This document shows, piece after piece, positions 1 to 7,986 of a DNA stretch of 22,507 bases. The first letter of the stretch is position 1; each line of letters opens with the position of its first letter. Made by a program: the position numbers and the translations under genes. The notes beneath the pieces were generated by a model, which was given only the letters and a program-made list of their open reading frames with translations, searched no databases and was not told the origin of the DNA. The stretch lies in NCBI GenBank assembly GCA_033762075.1, contig JANRLY010000056.1:1-22507 (forward strand). Reading direction: 5' to 3'. This DNA is from VFKI01 sp033762075. Lineage in GTDB: Bacteria; Pseudomonadota; Gammaproteobacteria; DSM-16500.

Positions 1-132
1 GCGACACACTCGTTGTCTTCTCGCCCACATACCCACGGCGCAGTAACAAAGGTGTTTTTTATTTTTATTAATTTTAAAAAAGCGGAGAGGCATCTCTCAA
101 AAAAATTTCGAGGGGTGGTCTAGACGTTGGGG
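1..132. other. Window edge without an assignable gene
   Basis: All frames are short here. Two plus-strand frames are open from base 1, one to a stop at 121-123 and another to about base 69. The second could be the C-terminal tail of a plus-strand gene beginning outside the window, but I recognise nothing in it. The minus strand carries only the terminator-like hairpin. Confidence 0.4.
76..98 (-). terminator. Possible intrinsic terminator after the HAD fragment
   Basis: On the minus strand a short stem GAGAG/CTCTC (94-98 with 85-89, loop ATGC in that strand) is followed by CGC and then six T. The 5-bp stem is weak, but the T-run and its position 35 bp after the stop of the HAD fragment fit the end of the bamA-lpxB transcript. 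Confidence 0.4.
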
Positions 133-459
133 TCACTTTAAACGTTGAATTGTCGATATATTAAAAGCTTCAAATACATTACTGAAAAAGTATAAAGAAA
201 TCTCTGGGTGATCATTTAACCAAGAAATAAACTCGAGTGCGCCTGGTAATAATAAAATAGTGTAGGAGTAATACTGTAAGCCAATATAAAATTCATCACT
301 CAAGATATATTCTGGAAAAACTTTTTTGTATACCTTTTCAAATTCAGTTCCATCTACATCATCTCGTATGATGATAGTTCCGTCCAGATCTAATACCACT
401 TTGAGTTTTAGTTGATTTTCATGCGGAAATTTTTCTTTGATGATTCGCGTACTACTCAT
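133..459 (-). pseudogene. Truncated HAD-superfamily hydrolase-like gene
   Basis: The 108-aa product starts with a HAD motif I, VVLDLDGT (about residues 21-28, the nucleophile/acid pair being the two Asp). It has a plausible motif II, YFFSN, near residue 90, and ends about 18 residues later. HAD phosphatases are normally 200 aa or more and need a motif III Lys and a motif IV acidic pair, both missing here. I therefore read it as a 3'-truncated gene or a remnant, although a short functional protein cannot be excluded. Translation can start at the ATG at 459, preceded by AAGGTG. It lies 24 nt after lpxB on the same strand, so it may be read through from the lpx operon. A hairpin plus T-run follows it. 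Confidence 0.6.
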
Positions 460-483
460 GTGTACACCTTGTTTTTTTGCAAC

Positions 484-1611
484 TTATAGGCTCAATTCGA
501 GTATCGCTGTAGCTGCTCGCTCGCTCGCATCACATCTCAATGCTTGATGTAATGCCATAAATTTATTTTCTATTTCCTCAACTTTTTCTGGATGCAAAAA
601 CCACTCTAAAACTGCATGGGAAATATTTTCTGGTGAAGCTTGATGTTGAATAAATTCAGGTACTACGCCTTCACCCACGAGCAAATTAGGCAGCCCTATA
701 AAAGGGATTTTAACCATATTTTTCCCGATTTGATAAGTTAACCCCGCCATGCGATAAGCAATAACCATGGGCTTTTTTAATAGCATCGCTTCGAGCGTCG
801 CAGTCCCTGAGCCGACTAACACAACATCACTTGCCGCCATCACATCTTGCGAAGCTTTCTCAAAAAATTGTAAAGATAATTCGGGTGCTATTTTATCTGC
901 AACCGCTTTTAATTCTTGCTGACGTAATGTATTCGCTGCCGAAGTCATGAAATGTAATCGTGGTAATTTTTTTTGACATAATTTTGCCGCCAATAAAAAA
1001 ACTTCTGCTAAATATTTTATTTCATTGGGACGACTGCCTGGCATTACAGCAAGATACAAACCATCCGCATCCAATCCTAATTTTTTGCGTGCAATCATTT
1101 TTTGCGACTCAAGTGGAATTTGATCAGCCAAGGGGTGACCGACAAATTTGACTGGTACTTGATGCTGATGATAAAAATCTGCTTCAAATGGAAATAACGT
1201 TAACATCAAATCGACTGATTTAGCGATTTTAAAAACACGTTTTTGTCGCCAGGCCCAAACTGAGGGGCTCACGTAGTGTACGATTGGAATCTTTGCAGCA
1301 CGTAATTGTGATTCAACACCTAAATTAAAATCTGGCGAATCAATTCCCACAAATACCGCAGGGCGATGCTCTAAAAAATATTGGATGATACCGCGACGTA
1401 TACGAAATAATTCTGGGAGACGAAATAAAGGTTCAACCAATCCCATCACTGACAAGCGTTCCATCGGGTATTGACTTTGAAATCCTTCCGCCAGCATTGC
1501 TGGACCACCAATTCCACTACTTGTCATCGGTGTAATTTTTTTTTGTAAAGCACGTAATAAACTTGCGCCAAGTAAGTCGCCTGAGGGTTCGCCTGCCAGT
1601 ATACCAATCAT
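484..1611 (-). CDS. lpxB: Lipid-A-disaccharide synthase LpxB
   Basis: A GT19 glycosyltransferase that joins UDP-2,3-diacylglucosamine and lipid X into the lipid A disaccharide at the inner face of the cytoplasmic membrane. The 375-aa product has the family N-terminus (GILAGEPSGD), GIDSPDFNL, HYVSPSVWAWR, FVGHPLAD, the nucleotide-site PGSRPNEI and GSGTATLEAMLLKKPMV, in the usual order and at normal length. I start at the ATG at 1611, which shares one base with the lpxA stop (TGATG), so translation is probably coupled. An in-frame TTG three bases upstream would add one residue. It is the last intact gene of the lpx run. In many relatives rnhB or dnaE follows, but here only the HAD fragment does. 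Confidence 0.97.
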   Translation of the reverse strand: MIGILAGEPSGDLLGASLLRALQKKITPMTSSGIGGPAMLAEGFQSQYPMERLSVMGLVEPLFRLPELFRIRRGIIQYFLEHRPAVFVGIDSPDFNLGVESQLRAAKIPIVHYVSPSVWAWRQKRVFKIAKSVDLMLTLFPFEADFYHQHQVPVKFVGHPLADQIPLESQKMIARKKLGLDADGLYLAVMPGSRPNEIKYLAEVFLLAAKLCQKKLPRLHFMTSAANTLRQQELKAVADKIAPELSLQFFEKASQDVMAASDVVLVGSGTATLEAMLLKKPMVIAYRMAGLTYQIGKNMVKIPFIGLPNLLVGEGVVPEFIQHQASPENISHAVLEWFLHPEKVEEIENKFMALHQALRCDASERAATAILELSL

Positions 1612-2381
1612 CAACGAACGATGCCGCGCTGTGAAGCTTGAATAAAATCGATGAGGAGTTTAATGTCTGGACAAGTCGGCAGCATATCTTCTAATGATTT
1701 AAGCGCTTCTTTCACCGTCAACCCTTGGCGATAAATCGCACGATAAGCTTGGCGTAATCCACGAATAGTTTCAGGCATAAAACCGCGTCTCGTTAAGCCA
1801 ATCGAATTTAAGCCAAAAGGCTTTGCATAATAACCGGAAACTTTAACAAAAGGTGGGACATCTTTATCAATCATTGAACCCATCGAAGCAAAACTGTATT
1901 TACCCATACGACAAAATTGTAAAACGCCAGCAAAACCACCCATTACCGCAAAATCTTCGACGATGACATGTCCTGCCAATGAAGCATTGTTTGCAAATAC
2001 GGTGTGGTTTCCCACAATACAGTCATGTGCAATATGCACGTACGCCATAAATAAATTATCTGAGCCAACTCGTGTGATGCTCTTATCTTGTGCGGTTCCA
2101 CGATTGAACGTGCAAAATTCACGAATGACATTGCGATCACCAATTTCGAGATAGGTTGTTTCTCCGCGATATTTTAAATCTTGCGGCATCTCGCCAATTG
2201 AAGCAAATTGAAAAATTCGATTGTTTTTACCGATCTTAGTCGGCCCTTGAATGACAACGTGCGGACCAATCCAAGTGTTAGCACCAATCTCAACATCAGG
2301 ACCTATGACCGAAAATGGGCCAATGCTAACTCCTTCTCCAATACGAGCAGAAGGATCAATAATTGCAGTCTGATGTATCAA
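1611..2381 (-). CDS. lpxA: UDP-N-acetylglucosamine O-acyltransferase LpxA
   Basis: First enzyme of lipid A synthesis: transfers a 3-hydroxyacyl chain from ACP to the 3-OH of UDP-GlcNAc in the cytosol. The 256-aa product has left-handed beta-helix hexapeptides (residues about 1-180) and a helical C-terminus. The catalytic His of the HIAHDC motif is His119 (E. coli His125), and GH at 137-138 matches E. coli Gly143/His144. Two substitutions stand out in a gap-free alignment by eye. The E. coli His160 position is Leu154 (VLQFC for VHQFC). The acyl-chain ruler Gly173 is Met167, a change known to favour 10-carbon chains. The start lies 4 nt after the fabZ stop. Confidence 0.97.
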   Translation of the reverse strand: MIHQTAIIDPSARIGEGVSIGPFSVIGPDVEIGANTWIGPHVVIQGPTKIGKNNRIFQFASIGEMPQDLKYRGETTYLEIGDRNVIREFCTFNRGTAQDKSITRVGSDNLFMAYVHIAHDCIVGNHTVFANNASLAGHVIVEDFAVMGGFAGVLQFCRMGKYSFASMGSMIDKDVPPFVKVSGYYAKPFGLNSIGLTRRGFMPETIRGLRQAYRAIYRQGLTVKEALKSLEDMLPTCPDIKLLIDFIQASQRGIVR

Positions 2382-2385
2382 TGGA

Positions 2386-2817
2386 CTACCCTCTCCGAGC
2401 GCTCAGGAGTTCTGCTGAACAAGCCAGCTCATCTCCCACAAATGCTTTCCCTGTAAGCTTCCACATATCTTGTCTTGCTCTCAAGACTTCTACTTCTAGT
2501 CTCAACTGGTCTCCTGGTGTCACAACACGTCTAAACCTTGCATTATCAATGCCCGCAAAAAGATATAAGGTGCCGTCTTCCGGAGAAGTATTGGTTGAAC
2601 GATAAGCCAACACACCCCCTGCTTGTGCCATGGCTTCAAGAATTAAAACACCAGGCATCACAGGACGACCCGGAAAATGACCCGCAAAAAAAGGCTCATT
2701 CATCGTGACGTTTTTAATGGCTGTAATTGAACGACCCAGTTCAATATGAAGGACACGATCAATCAATAAAAAGGGGGATCGATGTGGCAAATATTTGAAA
2801 ATTTCTTGAATGTCCAT
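2386..2817 (-). CDS. fabZ: 3-hydroxyacyl-[ACP] dehydratase FabZ
   Basis: Hot-dog-fold dehydratase of type II fatty acid synthesis that converts 3-hydroxyacyl-ACP to trans-2-enoyl-ACP. It competes with LpxA and LpxD for the same 3-hydroxyacyl-ACP pool, which explains its fixed place between them. The 143-aa product is of normal length and shows the YLPHRSPFLLIDRV start, the catalytic His47 in AGHFPGRPVMPGV and Glu61 in LILEAMAQ. The ATG at 2817 has an AAGG four bases upstream and follows lpxD by 15 nt. Confidence 0.96.
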   Translation of the reverse strand: MDIQEIFKYLPHRSPFLLIDRVLHIELGRSITAIKNVTMNEPFFAGHFPGRPVMPGVLILEAMAQAGGVLAYRSTNTSPEDGTLYLFAGIDNARFRRVVTPGDQLRLEVEVLRARQDMWKLTGKAFVGDELACSAELLSARRG

Positions 2818-2832
2818 AACACCTTTCTTACA

Positions 2833-3891
2833 TTATTTCTCTAAAGAGTGACTTAATTCTTTGAGCGCATTTTCTAGCATTTTAACGCGTTCTTGCAAAT
2901 ACGCTAAGCGATGCACACGTGCCGTATTTTTACGGCGCTCTTGGTTCGTTACAAGCCCGCCAACCCCTGAAGAATAAATACCAGGCTGTTGAATCGACTT
3001 TGTAACCTCCGTTCCGCCAGTAATCACAACATTATCTGCAATCGTAATATGCCCAGCAAAACCCGCTTGGCCACCAATCATACAATTACTACCTATGACC
3101 GTACTACCCGAAATACCGACGCACCCAGCAATAGCCGTATGTTCGCCAATCTGGACGTTATGGCCTATCTGGACCAAATTATCGATTCTGACTCCGCGGC
3201 CGAGTATTGTATCATCAATTGCCCCACGATCAACTGAACAATTTGAACCCAATTCAACATCGTCATGAATGACAACCCGCCCCAACTGAGGAACTTTATG
3301 CCACACGCCTTTGTGTTTAGCAATGCCAAAACCATCGCTGCCAATCACTGTGCCACTGCCAATCGTGACACGTTCACCTATGATAATACGATGAGAAACA
3401 GTCACATTAGCTTCTAAACAAGAAGATTGACCTATTTCTGAATATTCACCAATCACGCAGCCTGGATGGAGCTGAACCCCTGCTGACAAGGTAACATAGT
3501 CCCCTATCACACAATTCGCCCCCACACTTGCTGAGGGATCAATCTGGCAATGTTCGCCAACGACAGCACTCGGATGAATACCCGGCTCCGCACGTGGTTT
3601 ATTATCAAAATATGCTGCTACCTGCGTCCAGGTGTAATAAGGATCACGCGAGATAATTGCGTTTGTTTGACAGTCTTTTGCATGCTCTGCAGAAAGGATA
3701 ATCGCGGAAGCTTTAGTCTCAGACAGAAAACGACGATAAAGCGGATTCATGAGGAAAGTGATTTTCCCAGGCAAACCCTGTTGTATCGTACAAATCCCCT
3801 GAATGACACACGTTGGATCACCTTGAATTTCGACATCCAAGCCATGACAGAGCTGTGCGAGAGTATAAGATTTTTGTTGCGGTTGTTGCAT
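2833..3891 (-). CDS. lpxD: UDP-3-O-(3-hydroxyacyl)glucosamine N-acyltransferase LpxD
   Basis: Third step of lipid A synthesis: N-acylation of UDP-3-O-acyl-glucosamine, as a cytosolic trimer. The 352-aa product has the uridine-binding N-terminal domain (to about residue 100), a long hexapeptide beta-helix (about 103-300) and the C-terminal helix (ARVHRLAYLQERVKMLENAL). His244 in VQIGHNVQIG aligns with the catalytic His239 of E. coli, and His281 with His276. The E. coli ruler Met290 falls on Glu295 here, so chain-length choice may differ. The upstream bases show no clear ribosome-binding site, and a palindromic repeat lies just before the gene, so its expression may depend on coupling or on that element. 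Confidence 0.96.
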   Translation of the reverse strand: MQQPQQKSYTLAQLCHGLDVEIQGDPTCVIQGICTIQQGLPGKITFLMNPLYRRFLSETKASAIILSAEHAKDCQTNAIISRDPYYTWTQVAAYFDNKPRAEPGIHPSAVVGEHCQIDPSASVGANCVIGDYVTLSAGVQLHPGCVIGEYSEIGQSSCLEANVTVSHRIIIGERVTIGSGTVIGSDGFGIAKHKGVWHKVPQLGRVVIHDDVELGSNCSVDRGAIDDTILGRGVRIDNLVQIGHNVQIGEHTAIAGCVGISGSTVIGSNCMIGGQAGFAGHITIADNVVITGGTEVTKSIQQPGIYSSGVGGLVTNQERRKNTARVHRLAYLQERVKMLENALKELSHSLEK

Positions 3892-3913
3892 AGGTTTTAC
3901 TCGATTATGGTGC

Positions 3914-3978
3914 CATCCTGAATGAAGGATCTCCCGCTATACACAGGGAGATCCTTCGTTGCTTCGCAATTCAGGATG
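3914..3978. repeat. Palindromic dispersed-repeat-like element between skp and lpxD
   Basis: Two nested inverted repeats. The outer arms are CATCCTGAAT (3914-3923) and ATTCAGGATG (3969-3978). The inner 12-bp perfect arms, GAAGGATCTCCC (3924-3935) and GGGAGATCCTTC (3946-3957), enclose a 10-nt loop. The element fills almost the whole skp-lpxD gap and would fold strongly in the operon mRNA. The CATCCTGAAT...GGATCTCCC pattern resembles interspersed intergenic repeats I associate with intracellular Gammaproteobacteria. Copy number cannot be judged from one window, but a degenerate relative of the outer arms occurs at 21396-21427. Confidence 0.75.
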
Positions 3979-3989
3979 ATAAAAAAACA

Positions 3990-4505
3990 TCACTTCGAAT
4001 CAAACTGTTTCATGACATCTTTTGTGATATCAGTGCTATCACTCGAGAAAACTACGGCTTGTGAATCTAACACGAGCGTGTAGCCATTCTTTTTAGAGAT
4101 AGAGGCAATGATATTGTTTAAATCTGTTTGTACGCCACCCAAGATTCTTTTTTGTTCTTTGCCAAGATCTTGTTGGAATTCACCAGCATCTTTAGATAAA
4201 GAATCTTGATCGCTAGCAATTTTCTTTTGGAGTTTATCTTTTTCTTTCTGGTTCATTGTTGCGGAATCTTTTTTAAATGCATCCATTTCATCTTGCAAAG
4301 ATTTTTGAGCAGCAATTAATTTATCTTGACGTGGTTTAAATTGCTTTTGCAATTGTTTATTTAAGTCAGAGATACGTGGTGATTGCTGAAAGATTTCTTG
4401 TACATTCACAACAGCGATCACAGGTTTAGGAGCATCAGCCGCATAAGTATTTGCAGTCATGCCCACAGCACACATAGCTAACCCAATAGCCAAAATCTTC
4501 TTCAT
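3990..4505 (-). CDS. skp: Periplasmic chaperone Skp / OmpH family
   Basis: Holdase that carries unfolded outer-membrane proteins through the periplasm to BamA. The 171-aa product has a Sec signal peptide (MKKILAIGLA..., probable cleavage after TYA), a beta-strand core segment (IAVVNVQEIFQQSP), a long Lys/Gln-rich coiled coil (about residues 50-135) and a closing strand (YTLVLDSQAVVF). This is the Skp tentacle architecture at normal length. The ATG at 4505 has GGAGA five bases upstream. The same frame is open further upstream into bamA, but that extension lacks a signal peptide and overlaps bamA, so I reject it. Confidence 0.94.
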   Translation of the reverse strand: MKKILAIGLAMCAVGMTANTYAADAPKPVIAVVNVQEIFQQSPRISDLNKQLQKQFKPRQDKLIAAQKSLQDEMDAFKKDSATMNQKEKDKLQKKIASDQDSLSKDAGEFQQDLGKEQKRILGGVQTDLNNIIASISKKNGYTLVLDSQAVVFSSDSTDITKDVMKQFDSK

Positions 4506-4581
4506 AACAGTCTCCAATAAGTGATTGTGATTTCCATTACAGTTACAGTTGCAGCATTTCAAGGTCGATAGTATCTCATGT

Positions 4582-6903
4582 TTATCCGAAATTGGCACCA
4601 AGAGAAAAGTCAAAAAATTGAGTATCATCCCCAGATCGTGGGTTAAGTGCTTTAGTGGCACTGACCTCAATCGGACCCATGGGGGATAACCAATCTATTT
4701 CAAGACCAGTCCCATAGCGTAATGGACCTGACCCACCGCCTTGATACTTTTTATTGTTCCACGTGTTGTAAACATTCCCTGCATCGATAAACGCTACAGT
4801 ACGCAAAGAATCTGACACAAAATTCGGGAAAATCAAGCCTAAAGTACCAGTTGCTAAAGCATTACCACCGGTATGGTTACGATTGCCATAACCATCAGTC
4901 GTATTATCAGTTGGGCCCAGCGTATTACCTGTATAACCCCTAACTGATCCAATACCACCTGCATAGAAGTTACGGAAAAATGGGAATCCATCTCCTCCGC
5001 TAAAACTATTCCCGAAACCTAAATTACCCCGCGCCAAGCCAATGAATTGACCCGCAATAGGTTGGTACCAGCTACCACTCCAATTTAAGATGTAATATTT
5101 CAAGGATTGGCCTGATAAAGGAAGATAGAGTGTTGCGCCAATTGTTTGTAATCCACCTTTGGTTGGGAAAATTGCATGGTCACGGCTATCAAGAGAGTAA
5201 CCCGCTGTCAATTCGAGTTGATGAAATTGACGACCATGTTGCTTCACAAAGCTTAACACTTGTATCGATGGTGCAACTAAATGTAGCTGTGTTTGATCAT
5301 ATCCGTAACCTAATTGGACACGCTGACTCACACTCGTGGATTGCCCAACTGGAATACCATATAACACTGAAAGAGAATATTCGTTGTCGTTATAACTGTT
5401 TGTCGCATTCGCTAAGTGAGGATAAAATTTTGAAGCTGACAATGAAATCGATCGACTGATACCATCTTCCGTGTAGTAAGGGTTGGTAAAATCAATTCCA
5501 AAAACTTGCTCATAACGATTACGCGTAGCATTAATGCCTAATGTTTCGCCTGTTCCTAAGAAGTTTTTCTGGTTTAAACCCACACCAAAACCAACGCCTG
5601 TTAATCGACCATAACTGACGCTTAAAGAAGCTTGTGCTGCATTGTCTTCTTTAACTTTGTAATGTACATCGACTTGATTATTAGAGCCTGGTACTGGCGT
5701 AATCGAAGTGTCGACATTTTTAATAAAAGGTAAGCGGCTCATCCGCCCTTTTGAATCTTCGATGCGACCCGAAGAAACAGGCGCGCCTTCTAATTGTAAT
5801 GATTCACGACGCAAAACATTGTCATTCGTTTTCACATTATCAATGAATGTAATATGTCGCACATACATACGGCGACCCTGCTTAATGAGGTAAGTCAAAA
5901 TGACCTCATGATGAGTTTCATCAAAGGTAGGATGTAAATTAATTTCAGCATTAATATAGCCTTGGTCACCCAATGCATCATTAATCGCTTTTTCGGTATC
6001 CATGACTGCTTTACGCGAAAAAATATCGCCAACATGCAGAGTATTTTTTTCAGCTAATTCTTTTGATGAAAGAATCGTTCTACCCTGAAAGTGAATTGCT
6101 TTCACACGATACACTTGACCTTCATCGATGACGATCGTAATAAAAATGGATTTATGATCTGGCGTCATCGCAACTTGAGAAGATTTAACAGCGAACCGCA
6201 AATAACCACGATCCATATAATAATTACGTAATTTATCTAAGCTCGCATCGAGTTTTTCTTGTGAGAAACGATCGGTTTTTGTGAAGTAACTGAATAATCC
6301 TGTTGTCGCTACATCTAATTGCTTGATCAGTGTTTTATCATCAAAAGCATGATTGCCAATGATGTTAATGCGTTTCACTTTTGCCACTAATCCTTCGGAA
6401 ATATCAATCTTGACTAGCATGCGATTGCGATCCATCGGAGTGGCTCGCACAATCACATGCGCATTATATCGACCTAATAAATAATATTGATCCAATAAAC
6501 TTTGGCGAATTTTTTCGAGAATAACATTATCGTAAGCACGACCTTGCTCAATGCCGACGCTTTTTAATACGGAAGTTAATTGCTCTGATTTAATCGTGAC
6601 ATTACCAGAAATTTTTAAACGGCCGATCGTGGGTCTTTCGCTCAAGTGAATCACTAAAGTATTCCCTTCGCGGCCCAAAGTGATTTTGTCGAAAAAACCG
6701 GTTTGATATAAAGCAGAAATGACGGCACCCGTATTGCTGGGCCCTAAATCATCACCCACCTTCACAGGAATATAATTTAATACGGTATCCGTCGGAATAC
6801 GTTGATTACCAACCACGGTAATCGCTTTGATAGTAAAAGCCCAACTCGAGCTACACATCAATCCAGCGAATAAGAGCAAAACCAAAACAATTATTTTTTT
6901 CAT
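4582..6903 (-). CDS. bamA: Outer-membrane protein assembly factor BamA (Omp85)
   Basis: Core of the beta-barrel assembly machine that inserts proteins into the outer membrane. The 773-aa product has a signal peptide (about 1-22, ending SSWA), five POTRA-like repeats (about 23-420) and a C-terminal Omp85 barrel. The lid-loop motif VRGY is at residues 654-657, within GGIGSVRGYTGNTLGP. Length is normal for the family. The C-terminus is FFDFSLGANFG: the usual terminal aromatic is followed by one extra Gly. The gene precedes skp by 76 nt. Its upstream gap to cdsA is 142 nt, where rseP and dxr usually lie. No strong ribosome-binding site precedes the ATG. Confidence 0.97.
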   Translation of the reverse strand: MKKIIVLVLLLFAGLMCSSSWAFTIKAITVVGNQRIPTDTVLNYIPVKVGDDLGPSNTGAVISALYQTGFFDKITLGREGNTLVIHLSERPTIGRLKISGNVTIKSEQLTSVLKSVGIEQGRAYDNVILEKIRQSLLDQYYLLGRYNAHVIVRATPMDRNRMLVKIDISEGLVAKVKRINIIGNHAFDDKTLIKQLDVATTGLFSYFTKTDRFSQEKLDASLDKLRNYYMDRGYLRFAVKSSQVAMTPDHKSIFITIVIDEGQVYRVKAIHFQGRTILSSKELAEKNTLHVGDIFSRKAVMDTEKAINDALGDQGYINAEINLHPTFDETHHEVILTYLIKQGRRMYVRHITFIDNVKTNDNVLRRESLQLEGAPVSSGRIEDSKGRMSRLPFIKNVDTSITPVPGSNNQVDVHYKVKEDNAAQASLSVSYGRLTGVGFGVGLNQKNFLGTGETLGINATRNRYEQVFGIDFTNPYYTEDGISRSISLSASKFYPHLANATNSYNDNEYSLSVLYGIPVGQSTSVSQRVQLGYGYDQTQLHLVAPSIQVLSFVKQHGRQFHQLELTAGYSLDSRDHAIFPTKGGLQTIGATLYLPLSGQSLKYYILNWSGSWYQPIAGQFIGLARGNLGFGNSFSGGDGFPFFRNFYAGGIGSVRGYTGNTLGPTDNTTDGYGNRNHTGGNALATGTLGLIFPNFVSDSLRTVAFIDAGNVYNTWNNKKYQGGGSGPLRYGTGLEIDWLSPMGPIEVSATKALNPRSGDDTQFFDFSLGANFG

Positions 6904-7045
6904 AGCAACCGTCGTTCGTTATATTTTAGCAGCGTGACATTATGCTGATTTTGGATCGGTAAATCTAGTTTTTTATAATGACCTTAGCCCGATCACAGAA
7001 TGTCTTTTTTTTGTTCGAAAAGCTCATTCGGTGACACCGCTTAAA

Positions 7046-7858
7046 TTATCCTGCCAATGTTTTATACAGCGCGATTAATCCCAGGAAATAAATAGGAGTT
7101 GCTGCGGTTAAGCTATCAATACGGTCGAGTAATCCGCCATGCCCAGGCAGCAAGCGACCAGAATCTTTTACACCTGCCGCGCGTTTTATCATGCTCTCGA
7201 AGAGATCCCCTAGAACAGAAAATAAAACTGTGACCAATGAAAATAAAATAACCAATGGCCAAGCAAATTGTGGAATAACACCATACCAAATGGCAAAACC
7301 AATGAGAGGCAATACCAATAACAATGCACCCACTAAACCTTCCCATGTTTTGCCTGGGCTAACTGAAGGCAGCAAACGATGTCGCCCAAAAAATTTTCCG
7401 AAAAACCAAGCACCCGAATCTGCAACCCAAATGAGTAAAAAGAGATAAAGTAAAGTCCCTGAATCACTTTCAAAACGAATGAGATTGAGTAAAATCCACG
7501 TGGGGACTAATGTCATCACACCCATGATACCCCGAAAGATATAGCCCTTTTTCCAAGTGCCTTCTCCACGCGGATAAGAAAAAACCAAGACCGCTGCAAG
7601 TAACCACCAAAAAATGGTGAGACCTAGCAAATCCATCATCGGCAAAAAAAGTGCACCGGCTGTAGCCGCAATAAAAATAATAAAGTATAAAAGAATACCC
7701 CGGTAAGTACGAAGCCCCATTAAGTTTGCCCATTCGTACACAGCCCACAAAACAACCACTGCCGTGACAATTTGAAAAACAGCAGGTGAACTTTTGAAAA
7801 TCAATAATAAAAATAATGGCACTAAAATTGCCGCAGTTAAAATACGCTGCCAAGTCAT
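7046..7858 (-). CDS. cdsA: Phosphatidate cytidylyltransferase CdsA
   Basis: Integral membrane enzyme making CDP-diacylglycerol from phosphatidate and CTP, the entry to all phospholipids. The 270-aa product has about eight hydrophobic helices and, near the C-terminus, the complete CTP-transferase signature (KRAAGVKDSGRLLPGHGG followed by LLDRIDS) with the metal-binding Asp residues. I start at the ATG at 7858, which has a GAG at suitable spacing. A second in-frame ATG at 7864 would add two residues. In relatives cdsA follows uppS directly. Here the orphan gene and repeat island separate them, so cdsA must have its own promoter or rely on read-through. Confidence 0.95.
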   Translation of the reverse strand: MTWQRILTAAILVPLFLLLIFKSSPAVFQIVTAVVVLWAVYEWANLMGLRTYRGILLYFIIFIAATAGALFLPMMDLLGLTIFWWLLAAVLVFSYPRGEGTWKKGYIFRGIMGVMTLVPTWILLNLIRFESDSGTLLYLFLLIWVADSGAWFFGKFFGRHRLLPSVSPGKTWEGLVGALLLVLPLIGFAIWYGVIPQFAWPLVILFSLVTVLFSVLGDLFESMIKRAAGVKDSGRLLPGHGGLLDRIDSLTAATPIYFLGLIALYKTLAG

Positions 7859-7921
7859 AGTCATTTCTCATCAAATAAAAGTGGCTGGTAAAGTAACATG
7901 CAGAAAATAAAAAAGCCACGA

Positions 7922-7949
7922 TTGACATTTATTAGATTGAGTCTATTAT
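7922..7949 (+). promoter_or_regulatory. Near-consensus sigma-70 promoter for the orphan gene
   Basis: A perfect -35 TTGACA (7922-7927), a 16-bp spacer and a -10 TATTAT (7944-7949) lie 37 bp before the ATG at 7987. Transcription would begin near 7956. This is the best promoter match I found in the window, and it points away from cdsA. Confidence 0.65.
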
Positions 7950-7986
7950 CACGACCTCACCAACTCAATTAGAAGGGAAAAAAGGC

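Noticed and set aside
4506..4670. N-terminal extension of skp overlapping the end of bamA
   Set aside because: The frame is open, but the extension overlaps bamA, has no ribosome-binding site and would bury the clear signal peptide that begins at 4505.
4755..4774. parS-like sequence TGTTCCACGTG
   Set aside because: Only the left half matches the parS consensus and it lies inside the bamA coding sequence.
7029..7042. CGGTGACACCG palindrome after cdsA
   Set aside because: The arms leave a one-base loop, so it cannot fold as a hairpin, and no T-run follows; not called a terminator.
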